DNA of 64,000 nucleotides, taken from positions 1 to 64,000 of the forward strand of contig NZ_LODW01000139.1 of assembly GCF_002914525.1 (NCBI RefSeq), in the 5' to 3' direction. The notes below the pieces were generated by a model. It saw only the letters and a program-made list of their open reading frames with translations. It was not told where the DNA came from and did not search any database. Both the position numbers and the translations under genes were made by a program. This document shows positions 8,233-16,280 of this stretch, piece after piece; position 1 is the stretch's first letter; every line of letters begins with the position of its first letter. The stretch comes from Rhizobium hidalgonense. Lineage in GTDB: Bacteria; Pseudomonadota; Alphaproteobacteria; Rhizobiales; Rhizobiaceae.

Positions 8233-11183
8233 CGAGCTTCCGTCTTTCCTCCGGCGGCCGCATCGACCGCGCCAAGACACTCGGCTTCACCTTCGACGGC
8301 AAGGCGCTGGAAGGCCATCCGGGCGACACGCTCGCCTCTGCGCTGCTTGCCAACGGTATCCAGCTCGTCGGCCGCAGTTTCAAATATCACCGCCCACGCG
8401 GCATTCTGACGGCCGGGGGGGCCGAACCGAACGCGCTGGTGACGACAGGCAGCGGCGGGCGCACCGAGCCGAATACACGCGCGACGATGATCGAGCTTTA
8501 CCAGGGGCTGACGGCCAAGAGCCAGAACCGCTGGCCCTCGCTCGGTTTCGATGTCGGCGCGGTCAACGGCCTGCTCTCGCCCTTCCTCAGCGCCGGTTTT
8601 TACTACAAGACCTTCATGTGGCCGGCGGCCCTCTGGGAAAAGCTCTACGAGCCGGTGATCCGCAAGGCGGCGGGCCTTGGCCGCGCCTCCTACGAGGCCG
8701 ATCCCGACACCTATGAGAAATGCTGGGCGCATTGCGATCTGCTGGTGATCGGCGCCGGCTCCGCCGGTCTGGCCGCGGCCCTGACGGCCGGGCGCGCCGG
8801 CGCACGCGTCATCCTTGCCGACGAAGGCGCCGAATTCGGCGGCAGCCTGCTGGCCGACAGCGGCACCATTGACGGCAAGCCGGCGGACACTGTTCTCGGC
8901 GAGCTGCTGGCCGAACTCGAAGGGCTGGCGAATGTGCGCCGCCTGCCGCGCATGACCGTTTTCGGCTGGTACGACGACAATGTTTTCGGCGCTGTCGAAC
9001 GTGTGCAGAAGCATATGGCGTTGCCTGATCCGGAGCGTCCCGTCGAACGATTGTGGCGCATCGTCGCCCGCCAGGCGATCCTGGCGACGGGGGCCGAGGA
9101 ACGGCCGCTCGTTTTCGGCGGCAACGATATTCCCGGCGTGATGATGGCAGGCGCCATGCGCAGCTATCTCAATCGGCAGGCCGTCGCGCCTGGCCAAAAC
9201 ACGGTGATCTTCACCACCAACGATACCGGTTATGACACCGCCGCCGACCTCGAAGCCGCCGGCCTTCGAGTCGCGGCGATCGTCGACAGCCGCGCCGATG
9301 GCGGCAAGAGCTGGCAGGGCCGCGCCGAGGTGCTGCGGGGCGCCCGGGTGATCGATGCAGAGGGCGGCAAGCGCCTGCGCGGCGTCAGCGTCGAGACCGC
9401 AGGCGGCATTCGCCGGATCGACGCGAATGCGCTTGCCATGTCGGGCGGCTGGAGCCCGGTCATTCATCTTGCCTGCCATCGCGGCGGCAAGCCGCAATGG
9501 TCGGATGAGACCTCGGCCTTTCTGGCGCCGGCATCACAGGACGGTCTTGCCGTCGCCGGCGCGGCCGCCGGTCTTGCGCAGACCGAAGCCTGCCTCGGCG
9601 ATGGCGCGGCAAAGGCCGCCGCCGCATTGCAGGCAATCGGCCTTGCCGCGGAACCGGCCTTTGCCTCCGCCACCGAGACGGCTCAGCACGCAAAGCCGCT
9701 CTGGTCGGTCAAGGGCTCGAAGGGCAAGGCTTTCGTCGACTATCAGAACGACGTGCATCTCAAGGACCTTGGCCTGGCCGTGCGTGAGGGCTACGGCCAT
9801 GTCGAGCTTGCCAAGCGCTACACCACATCAGGCATGGCGACCGACCAGGGCAAGCTTTCCAACATCAACGCCATCGGCATCCTTGCCGAGGCGCGCGGCG
9901 TATCGCCCGCCGAAGTGGGCACGACGACCTTCCGTCCCTTCTACACACCTGTCTCCTTCGGCGCTTTGACCGGGGCCTCGCGCGGCAAGGATTTCCAGCC
10001 GGCGCGCAAATCGCCGCTGCACGGCTGGGCGAAAAAGAACGGCGCGGTCTTCGTCGAAACCGGCCTCTGGTATCGCTCCTCCTGGTTCCCGCGCGCCGGC
10101 GAGACGACCTGGCGCGAAAGCGTCGATCGCGAGGTGCTGAACATCCGCAAAAATGCCGGCCTCTGCGACGTTTCCACCCTCGGCAAGATCGAAATCTTCG
10201 GCCGCGATGCCGCGACCTTCCTCGATCGGGTCTATTGCAATGGCTTTGCCAAGCTGGCCGTCGGCAAGGCGCGTTACGGCATCATGCTGCGCGAGGACGG
10301 CTTCATCTATGACGACGGCACCACCAGCCGCTTCAGCGACGACCATTTCTTCATGACGACGACGACGGCGCTCGCCGCCGGCGTGCTGACCCATCTCGAA
10401 TTCTGCGCCCAGACGCTCTGGCCCGAACTCGACGTCTGCTTCGCCTCCTCGACCGATCAATGGGCGCAGATGGCGGTTGCCGGGCCGAAGTCGCGCGCCA
10501 TCCTCTCGGAAATCGTCGACGAGGATCTTTCCGATGCGGCCTTCCCCTTCATGAGCGCCCGCAAGGTGTCGCTATTTGCAGGCCGCCTCGAAGGCCGGCT
10601 CTTCCGGATCTCCTTCTCGGGCGAACTCGCTTACGAGCTGGCCGTGCCGGCCGGCTACGGCGAAAGTGTTGCCGATGCCATCATGGCGGCTGGGGAGAAA
10701 CACGGCATCTCAGCCTATGGCGTCGAAGCGCTCGGCGTCATGCGCATCGAAAAGGGCCACGTCACCCATGCCGAGATCAACGGCACGGTCACACCCGGTG
10801 ATCTCGGTTTCGGCCGCATGGTTTCATCAACCAAGCCGGATTTCATCGGCAAGGCGATGCTCGCCCGCGAAGGCCTGCAGGATCCCGAGCGTCCACGCCT
10901 CGTCGGCGTCAAGCCGCTCAATCCGGCAAGCGGCTTTCGCACCGGCTCGCATATCCTTGCAGAAGGCGCTGCGGCGACGCTCGAAAACGATCAGGGCTAT
11001 GTCACATCGAGCGCCTTCTCGCCGAGTCTCGGCCATACGATCGGCCTGGCCCTCGTCCGGCGCGGACCGGAGCGCATCGGCGAAAAGGTGACGGTCTGGA
11101 ACGGCCTGCGCAATGAATTCACCGATGCGGTGCTCTGCCATCCCGCCTTTGTCGATCCCGAAAACGAGAAGCTCCATGCCTGA
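8229..11183 (+). CDS. soxA: Sarcosine oxidase / N-methylglutamate dehydrogenase alpha-type subunit
   Basis: ATG 8229 gives a 984-aa product. Domains in order: an N-terminal 2Fe-2S-ferredoxin-like fold (FTFDGKALEGHPGDTLASAL, about residues 15-100), a NAD/FAD domain with VIGAGSAGLAAALTAGRAGA near 175, and a C-terminal GcvT-like aminomethyltransferase region (about 600 to end; DVSTLGKIEIFGRDA, GELAYELAVPAGYGES, GVEALGVMRIEKGH). The GcvT part passes the released methyl carbon to THF as methylene-THF. It overlaps soxD by 4 bp and soxG by 8 bp. Length agrees with SoxA/MgdC. Confidence 0.92.
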   Translation: MTSFRLSSGGRIDRAKTLGFTFDGKALEGHPGDTLASALLANGIQLVGRSFKYHRPRGILTAGGAEPNALVTTGSGGRTEPNTRATMIELYQGLTAKSQNRWPSLGFDVGAVNGLLSPFLSAGFYYKTFMWPAALWEKLYEPVIRKAAGLGRASYEADPDTYEKCWAHCDLLVIGAGSAGLAAALTAGRAGARVILADEGAEFGGSLLADSGTIDGKPADTVLGELLAELEGLANVRRLPRMTVFGWYDDNVFGAVERVQKHMALPDPERPVERLWRIVARQAILATGAEERPLVFGGNDIPGVMMAGAMRSYLNRQAVAPGQNTVIFTTNDTGYDTAADLEAAGLRVAAIVDSRADGGKSWQGRAEVLRGARVIDAEGGKRLRGVSVETAGGIRRIDANALAMSGGWSPVIHLACHRGGKPQWSDETSAFLAPASQDGLAVAGAAAGLAQTEACLGDGAAKAAAALQAIGLAAEPAFASATETAQHAKPLWSVKGSKGKAFVDYQNDVHLKDLGLAVREGYGHVELAKRYTTSGMATDQGKLSNINAIGILAEARGVSPAEVGTTTFRPFYTPVSFGALTGASRGKDFQPARKSPLHGWAKKNGAVFVETGLWYRSSWFPRAGETTWRESVDREVLNIRKNAGLCDVSTLGKIEIFGRDAATFLDRVYCNGFAKLAVGKARYGIMLREDGFIYDDGTTSRFSDDHFFMTTTTALAAGVLTHLEFCAQTLWPELDVCFASSTDQWAQMAVAGPKSRAILSEIVDEDLSDAAFPFMSARKVSLFAGRLEGRLFRISFSGELAYELAVPAGYGESVADAIMAAGEKHGISAYGVEALGVMRIEKGHVTHAEINGTVTPGDLGFGRMVSSTKPDFIGKAMLAREGLQDPERPRLVGVKPLNPASGFRTGSHILAEGAAATLENDQGYVTSSAFSPSLGHTIGLALVRRGPERIGEKVTVWNGLRNEFTDAVLCHPAFVDPENEKLHA

Positions 11184-11721
11184 TCTACCCCAGCACAAAC
11201 CGGTTCTTGCCGGGACGGCATATAGTGGCAGCGCCGGAACAGGCATCCGGCTGGAGGCCCTGCCGGAAGGCCATCTGCTGCACGTGCTCGGCACGATCGA
11301 GCCGGCAGCTCTCGCCACGGAATTGGCCAAAGCCGGCCTTGCGAAAAGTTCGATCCGCAAGGCCGGCTTCCGCCAATGGTTCGTCGCCGGCGACGCGCCG
11401 CTTTCCCCCGCCAGTCTCGCCGCCCTTGCGGCAGCACTCGCGGGAAAAGCCTTCGTCATGGACCAGAGCCACGGACGCGTGCGCATCGGCATCTCAGGCC
11501 GCTCCTCGCGGCTGCTTCTCTCAAAAGGCACCGCCATCGATCTCGATCCCGCCGTTTTTGCGGAAGGCAGTTCGGCGATGACGATGGTCGGCCATATCTC
11601 CGTGCAGATCGCCCGCACCGGCGACGACAGCTTCGAACTCACGGTCCTGCGCAGTTTTGCCGAAAGTCTGTGGCACGAGCTTAAGCATATGGCCACAAGC
11701 GCCGAAAAGGATGGCGCATAA
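11176..11721 (+). CDS. soxG: Sarcosine oxidase gamma-type subunit
   Basis: This 181-aa protein starts at ATG 11176 inside the soxA tail, in the +1 frame. It resembles SoxG: a GcvT-like N-terminal half and a C-terminal SFAESLWHELKHMA helix that families of this type share. It is the last gene of soxBDAG. SoxG sequences diverge strongly, so the call rests partly on position. Confidence 0.83.
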   Translation: MPDLPQHKPVLAGTAYSGSAGTGIRLEALPEGHLLHVLGTIEPAALATELAKAGLAKSSIRKAGFRQWFVAGDAPLSPASLAALAAALAGKAFVMDQSHGRVRIGISGRSSRLLLSKGTAIDLDPAVFAEGSSAMTMVGHISVQIARTGDDSFELTVLRSFAESLWHELKHMATSAEKDGA

Positions 11722-11772
11722 AGGCTATCGTTGCCGTCAACCGCCAATGTTTGTCCATGGATGGAAAGAAAT

Positions 11773-11859
11773 GATCGGCGTCATTGCTGCTCTTTTTCCC
11801 CAGTCGCGAGATCGCAAACAAGGCTCTGCCCGCCGCGCTTGCCGTGGCATGTTGAGGGC
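11773..11859 (-). pseudogene. Remnant of the rtcR 3' region (left copy of an 87-bp repeat)
   Basis: These 87 bp match 14525-14611 inside rtcR with about 10 substitutions and no gap (about 88 percent). Read on the minus strand both give the same peptide, here ATASAAGRALFAISRLGKKS against ATASAAGRALFAMSRLEKKS in rtcR. No start, and no similarity continues on either side. It marks the left edge of the 2.7-kb methyltransferase/TetR/oxidoreductase module, with intact rtcR at the right edge. Confidence 0.75.
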
Positions 11860-11880
11860 CATAACGCCGGTCAATCCCTG

Positions 11881-12744
11881 TCAGCTTGCCGGATTGCGCG
11901 CCGTGACGATCCATGTCGCGCCGTTGATCATAACCGACCGCTCACCGGGGCAGCCCGCGAAGGCGGCACGAACCGCGACCGAGGCGCGGTCGCGTATGTC
12001 GTCGGGCTGATCAGCGAGCACGCGCGACAGCGGGCCGACCTCGAGCGTCATCTCCACCGCGTCGTCGATCGCCGCGTCCCGCGTCGGACCCTTGCCAAAC
12101 AGAACGGACGCATCGAAGGGCGCGATAGCGGTATCGGTGAAGCCGGCCGCCGTCAGGATGCGCGCCACCCGTTCCGGGTCGCCGAAGGAGAACGGGCCGG
12201 GCGCTTCGGAACCGGGCGGCGCGGTCGGCGGGAGGATGCCCTTGATCGCGCTCATCGGCAGGCGCATCCAATCGTTCTCGGCCACGCCGCGCCAGCAGAC
12301 GAAAGCGACTCGTCCGCCCGGCCGGAGCGCGCGGCGCATGTGCGCGAACGCTCCTGTCGGATCATCGAAGAACATCACCCCGAAACGCGAGAACAGGATG
12401 TCGAACGCGCCCTCGGGCAACTCGGCCCTGCTGGCGTCGGCTACTCGGAACACGACCGACATATCCTGTGGCGCAAGGGCGCGCGCTCTGCCAATCATCG
12501 GCTCGGATATGTCCACGCCTACCACTTGGCCCTGCCTGCCGATGAGGGTGGCCAGTGCCAGACTCGACTCGCCTGCGCCGCAGCCGACGTCCAGCACGCG
12601 CTCGCCCGTCGCGGGCGCGGCGGCTTCGATCGCGGCCTGGCCGAACACCGCCAGCATGGCGTCGAGCCGGGCCTGGTGGGCTACCCAGCGCTCCCCGCTT
12701 TGGCCTTTCCAGTCGGCTACCTGATAAACATCTTTCTCTGTCAT
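11881..12744 (-). CDS. Class I SAM-dependent methyltransferase
   Basis: This 287-aa protein has the Rossmann motif I RVLDVGCGAGESSLALA near residue 48, motif II VVGVDISEPMIGRARA near 72, the acidic VADASRA loop and LRPGGRVAFVCWRG (motif III) near 140. It resembles the UbiE/Methyltransf_11 group. The substrate cannot be told. It lies 36 bp downstream of a TetR gene on the same strand and is probably co-transcribed with it, as part of a module with the divergent reductase. Confidence 0.8.
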   Translation of the reverse strand: MTEKDVYQVADWKGQSGERWVAHQARLDAMLAVFGQAAIEAAAPATGERVLDVGCGAGESSLALATLIGRQGQVVGVDISEPMIGRARALAPQDMSVVFRVADASRAELPEGAFDILFSRFGVMFFDDPTGAFAHMRRALRPGGRVAFVCWRGVAENDWMRLPMSAIKGILPPTAPPGSEAPGPFSFGDPERVARILTAAGFTDTAIAPFDASVLFGKGPTRDAAIDDAVEMTLEVGPLSRVLADQPDDIRDRASVAVRAAFAGCPGERSVMINGATWIVTARNPAS

Positions 12745-12780
12745 GCCATGATCCTTGTTCTGATCCGTTCTTTAACCAGG

Positions 12781-13434
12781 CTATCCCCCCGCCTGGTCGT
12801 TGCGACCGTGCGCGGCGATGAACATAGCGACAGCCGACCGGCAATAGGCTTCAATTTCTTTGTCGTCCTCTGCTCTCGCCTCATCGAAGCGTGCGATAAT
12901 CAGGAGATCGGATCCTTTGAAAAGCGCGGCAAACAAGCGGGCGGACTGGAGAGGATCGGGCACGTTCAGAACCGCCTTCGCGTGCAACCGACACAACAGG
13001 GCCTCGATTTGGGCGATGACATAGGCGGGGCCGGCTTCGTAATGGAGCTTGCTTAACGACTTTTGGTTCGTCTTGTCGGCCATGACCATGGCTTCGACAC
13101 TGCGGACGTCCGGGCTCAACAGCGTGCGAAGCAGCGATGATCCCACCGCCGTGAGTTGATCTTCGGCCGAACCGTCGACGCCTTCAAAAAGGGCTTGTGG
13201 TGCAAACTGATGGCAGCGAGTGGCGACGGCCGCGCTGAACAGCGCTTCCTTGTTCTCGAAGTGCCGATAGATGCTGAGCTTTGATATCTTCGCTCGCTGG
13301 GTGACCTTGTCCAATGTCGTCGCTTGAAAACCCAATTCCACAAAGAGTTCGTATGCTGCGTCGACTATCGTTTGGCCAAGCGCCTCGTTGGCTGGCCGGC
13401 CGCGCCGGCCTCGACTATTTTCGGTCACGGGCAA
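12781..13434 (-). CDS. TetR/AcrR family repressor
   Basis: The N-terminus carries a TetR helix-turn-helix (IVDAAYELFVELGFQATTLD...AKISKLSIYRHFENKEALF, about residues 24-65), followed by a helical ligand domain with no recognised specificity. The start is a TTG at 13434 (AAGGAT 6-7 bases upstream) or a GTG at 13428; no ATG is available. It faces the FAD oxidoreductase across a 117-bp gap with a 24-bp palindrome over a TTGACA -35 box, so it most likely represses that gene and itself. Confidence 0.82.
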   Translation of the reverse strand: MPVTENSRGRRGRPANEALGQTIVDAAYELFVELGFQATTLDKVTQRAKISKLSIYRHFENKEALFSAAVATRCHQFAPQALFEGVDGSAEDQLTAVGSSLLRTLLSPDVRSVEAMVMADKTNQKSLSKLHYEAGPAYVIAQIEALLCRLHAKAVLNVPDPLQSARLFAALFKGSDLLIIARFDEARAEDDKEIEAYCRSAVAMFIAAHGRNDQAGG

Positions 13435-13443
13435 TTATGATCC

Positions 13444-13474
13444 TTGACAGTATCGTTATTCATGCATTACGATA
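13444..13474 (+). promoter_or_regulatory. Promoter with overlapping 24-bp palindrome (TetR operator candidate)
   Basis: A 24-bp imperfect palindrome (13451-13474, arms TATCGT and ACGATA, 20 of 24 positions symmetric) starts just after TTGACA (13444-13449). An 18-bp spacer leads to a weak -10 (TACGAT, 13468-13473). A repressor bound here would cover the promoter of the oxidoreductase gene at 13552. Confidence 0.6.
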
Positions 13475-13551
13475 CCATGTAGTATCAAAAATATGCAAGT
13501 CAAAGAGTGGATTTTATCCTGTCCTCCATCCGCAACACGGAGCCCATTACC

Positions 13552-14445
13552 ATGGATGACGTCATCATCATCGGCGGCAGCTTTGCCGGTCTCGCCGCCG
13601 CCTTGCAGCTCGGCCGTGCCCGCCGCAAGGTTACCGTTCTTGATACCGGCCTACCGCGCAATCGCTTCGCCGGCCACTCGCATGGTCTGCTCGGCCACGA
13701 TCACAAGCCGCCGCTGGACATCCTGGCCGAGGCGCGGCAGCAGCTGGCGCGTTATCCCACGATCAAGCTGGTCAGTGCCCGGGCCGAAAGTGTCTCCGGC
13801 GCAATCGACAACTTCTCCGTCCTCACTGGCGATGGCGAAAGCCTCAAGGCGCGCCGCGTGATCCTGAGCTATGGCATCGCGGACCAGATGCCTGATGTTC
13901 CGGGCTTTGCCGAAAGCTGGGGCACCTCCATCGTGCCCTGCCCCTATTGCGACGGCTTTGAAGTCGCCGGCCAGCATTGGGGCCTCGTCTGGTCCGGCCG
14001 GCAGTCGCACAATCAGGCCAGGCTTTTCCACGATTGGACCGACAGGTTGACGCTGTTCGCCGATGGTCATGACATTCCGCCCGATATCCGGGCCGATCTC
14101 GCACCTCGCAACATACCTGTCGTCGAGGGCCGGATCACCGGGATCGTTAATCACGGGGGCCATGGCGCCACCGTCAAACTCGATACCGGCCCCGATGTCG
14201 CGGTCGACATCCTGTTCGCCCATCCGCGCAACAAGCCGTCCGCCAGCCTGCATGAATCACTGGGCCTCACCACAGTCGATACGCCCAGCGGCATCGCCCT
14301 CAAGGTCGATGAGCGCCGCGAGACCAGCATGCCCGGCATCTACGCCGCCGGCGACCTCGCCAATCCCGGAATGCCCTCGGTCACCACGGCATCATGGCAA
14401 GGCGCGATGGCGGGTATCTTCGCCCAGCAGTCGATGCTGGTTTGA
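13552..14445 (+). CDS. Thioredoxin-reductase-like NAD(P)/FAD oxidoreductase
   Basis: This 297-aa protein begins DDVIIIGGSFAGLAAALQLG (FAD-binding GxGxxG variant) and contains the redox pair in VPCPYCDGFEVAG near residue 130, where bacterial TrxB has CATC. The C-terminal PGIYAAGDLANPG (near 265) contacts FAD. It is the short TrxR-like type without an extra domain. The NADPH-site glycines read GLVWSGRQSHNQ, which is degenerate, so NADPH use is uncertain. Likely target of the divergent TetR repressor. Confidence 0.82.
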   Translation: MDDVIIIGGSFAGLAAALQLGRARRKVTVLDTGLPRNRFAGHSHGLLGHDHKPPLDILAEARQQLARYPTIKLVSARAESVSGAIDNFSVLTGDGESLKARRVILSYGIADQMPDVPGFAESWGTSIVPCPYCDGFEVAGQHWGLVWSGRQSHNQARLFHDWTDRLTLFADGHDIPPDIRADLAPRNIPVVEGRITGIVNHGGHGATVKLDTGPDVAVDILFAHPRNKPSASLHESLGLTTVDTPSGIALKVDERRETSMPGIYAAGDLANPGMPSVTTASWQGAMAGIFAQQSMLV

Positions 14446-14462
14446 GAGCCATATTCCAAGAT

Positions 14463-16070
14463 CTATCCGGCTTTCCTGATGTCCTCGAATCTGAGGCTGA
14501 AGCGCGCGAGATATTTACTCAGGCGATCGGTATCGTTGCTGCTCTTTTTCTCCAGTCGGGACATCGCAAACAGGGCTCTGCCCGCAGCACTTGCCGTGGC
14601 ATGTTGACGGCAAGTGTGAAGAACAGTGGCAAGCTGGGCTGCGTCGAAGCGATCGAGGCGAGCGGCCGTCTCCGCTCCCAGCACTTCTTCAATGATCAGA
14701 TCCACCTTGCCGTCGTCACTTGAGCTGCGCCAAAACGCATTCAGCCGCCGGACTTCATCATCAACGACGTCGGTCGTGATGCGCCCATGCGGCGCGAGGG
14801 TCGCCATGCGCGTCACTGACGCCGACAGGTCGCGAAAGTTGGCGCTCCAGACGGCTTGCGGGCCAGTTGCGAAAGTCAGGTAGCGGTCGCGCGCTTCCTT
14901 GTTGAAAGTCACATTTTCGCCTTCTCGTTCCAGATAGCGCCTGAGTTCGAAGTCGAGATTGGGCTCTATGTCCTCCTTGCGCTCGCGCAGGGCCGGCAGC
15001 TGGAAAGTCCAGAGGTTCAGCCGGGCATAGAGATCTTCGCGGAACCTGCCTTTGCGGACATCCTCGCCAAGGTCGCGATTGGTGCCGGCAATCAGCTGAA
15101 ACTCCGCGGACGCCTCACGATCGGCGCCCACGGGCAGGAACTTCTTTTCCTCGATGGCGCGCAGGCACATGGCCTGTTCGTCGAGGCCGAGTTCGCCGAT
15201 CTCGTCGAGGAACAGCACGCCTTTGTCGGCGGATTTGAGCAGGCCGGCACGCTCGCCTGCGGCGCCGGTAAACGCCCCCTTCACATGGCCGAACAGAGTG
15301 GACATGGCCTGGTCGCCGCGCAGGGTCGCGCAGTTAACCTCGATGAAGGGACCACTGACCTTGCGCTGGCTCTTCTTCAGCTCGTAGATCCTGCGGGCGA
15401 GTTGCGACTTGCCGGCACCGGTCGGCCCGGTCAGCAGAACGGGCGCCGCCGAGCGGATCACCACCCTCTCGATCTGGTCGATCATTCTGTTGAAGGCGGC
15501 GTTGCGGGTCGAAATCCCCGATTTCAGGAAAGAGGCGGCGTCTTCCCGCTCGGAAGCGAAGCGCTTGGCGATCTCGTCATAACGGGAAAGGTCGAGGTCG
15601 ATGATCCGATGCGTGCCGGCAAAGTCCTGCTCCGGCTCGCGATCGCGCGGCGGCGAGAGCTGCAGCAGCTGGCCGGGAATGATGCGGGCTTCGGTCAGCA
15701 GGAACCAGCAGATCTGTGCGACATGGGTGCCGGTGGTGATGTTGACGAGATAGTCTTCCGTTTCGGGGTCGAAGCTGTAGTTGCGGGCAAAGTCCCTGAG
15801 GTTGGTATAGACCTCCGAAAAATCCCAGGGGTCCTTGAAGTTGATGATGTTGCTCCGCACCTCCGTTGCCGGCGCCACAGTTTCGATGTCGGCGACAATG
15901 CGGTGACAGAGAGCTTGCGAGTGGTTGTCGAGGATCAGTTCCAGCCGGTCGATGAACAGGCCCGGTTGCTGGCAGAGCGCGACATTCGGCCGCCAGCGGC
16001 TCCAGCGATTTTCCCATTTCCCCGCATCGAGCGTGGTTCCCAATATGCTGATGGCAACGCGGCGCTTCAT
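14463..16070 (-). CDS. rtcR: RtcR, sigma-54-dependent activator of the RNA-repair operon
   Basis: This 535-aa protein has an N-terminal RtcR/CARF-type sensor (VAISILGTTLDAGKWENRW; LVNITTGTHVAQI) and a central AAA+ domain with Walker A GPTGAGKS near residue 215, the sigma-54-contacting GAFTGA loop near 265, Walker B VLFLDEIGEL near 283 and an arginine-finger region RFREDLYARL. RtcR is known to be switched on by RNA ends from damaged RNA and activates rsr/rtcB. It is divergent from rsr. Part of its 3' coding region (14525-14611) is duplicated at 11773-11859. Confidence 0.93.
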   Translation of the reverse strand: MKRRVAISILGTTLDAGKWENRWSRWRPNVALCQQPGLFIDRLELILDNHSQALCHRIVADIETVAPATEVRSNIINFKDPWDFSEVYTNLRDFARNYSFDPETEDYLVNITTGTHVAQICWFLLTEARIIPGQLLQLSPPRDREPEQDFAGTHRIIDLDLSRYDEIAKRFASEREDAASFLKSGISTRNAAFNRMIDQIERVVIRSAAPVLLTGPTGAGKSQLARRIYELKKSQRKVSGPFIEVNCATLRGDQAMSTLFGHVKGAFTGAAGERAGLLKSADKGVLFLDEIGELGLDEQAMCLRAIEEKKFLPVGADREASAEFQLIAGTNRDLGEDVRKGRFREDLYARLNLWTFQLPALRERKEDIEPNLDFELRRYLEREGENVTFNKEARDRYLTFATGPQAVWSANFRDLSASVTRMATLAPHGRITTDVVDDEVRRLNAFWRSSSDDGKVDLIIEEVLGAETAARLDRFDAAQLATVLHTCRQHATASAAGRALFAMSRLEKKSSNDTDRLSKYLARFSLRFEDIRKAG

Positions 16071-16229
16071 CTCTTATCCAAAATTATAAAGTAAGATAAT
16101 CTGCGATAATATATTCGGGATCTGGTTTTCGCAATTCATGATCGCGTTCGGCTGAGGCATAAAAATTTCTACTTTAAAAACAGATAGATGAGCGGAAATT
16201 TCGCGTATCTCTCGCTCTTTTCTCCAAAC

Positions 16230-16245
16230 TGGCACGCGTCTTGAA
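16230..16245 (+). promoter_or_regulatory. Sigma-54 (-24/-12) promoter upstream of rsr
   Basis: TGGCACG at 16230-16236 and TTGAA at 16241-16245 match the sigma-54 consensus TGGCACG-N4-TTGCW except for A in place of the -12 C. It lies 35 bp before the rsr ATG and faces away from rtcR, as expected for an RtcR-driven operon. A second TGGCACG at 16253 lacks a matching -12 element. Confidence 0.7.
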
Positions 16246-16280
16246 ATGTATCTGGCACGAACCAAACAACAGGTGCTGTC

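Noticed and set aside
6619..8280. 553-aa minus-strand frame opposite soxB/soxD
   Set aside because: Shadow of soxB and soxD, both with strong motifs.
16253..16260. Second sigma-54 site at TGGCACG 16253
   Set aside because: No TTGC-like -12 element at the right spacing and it lies too close to the rsr start.
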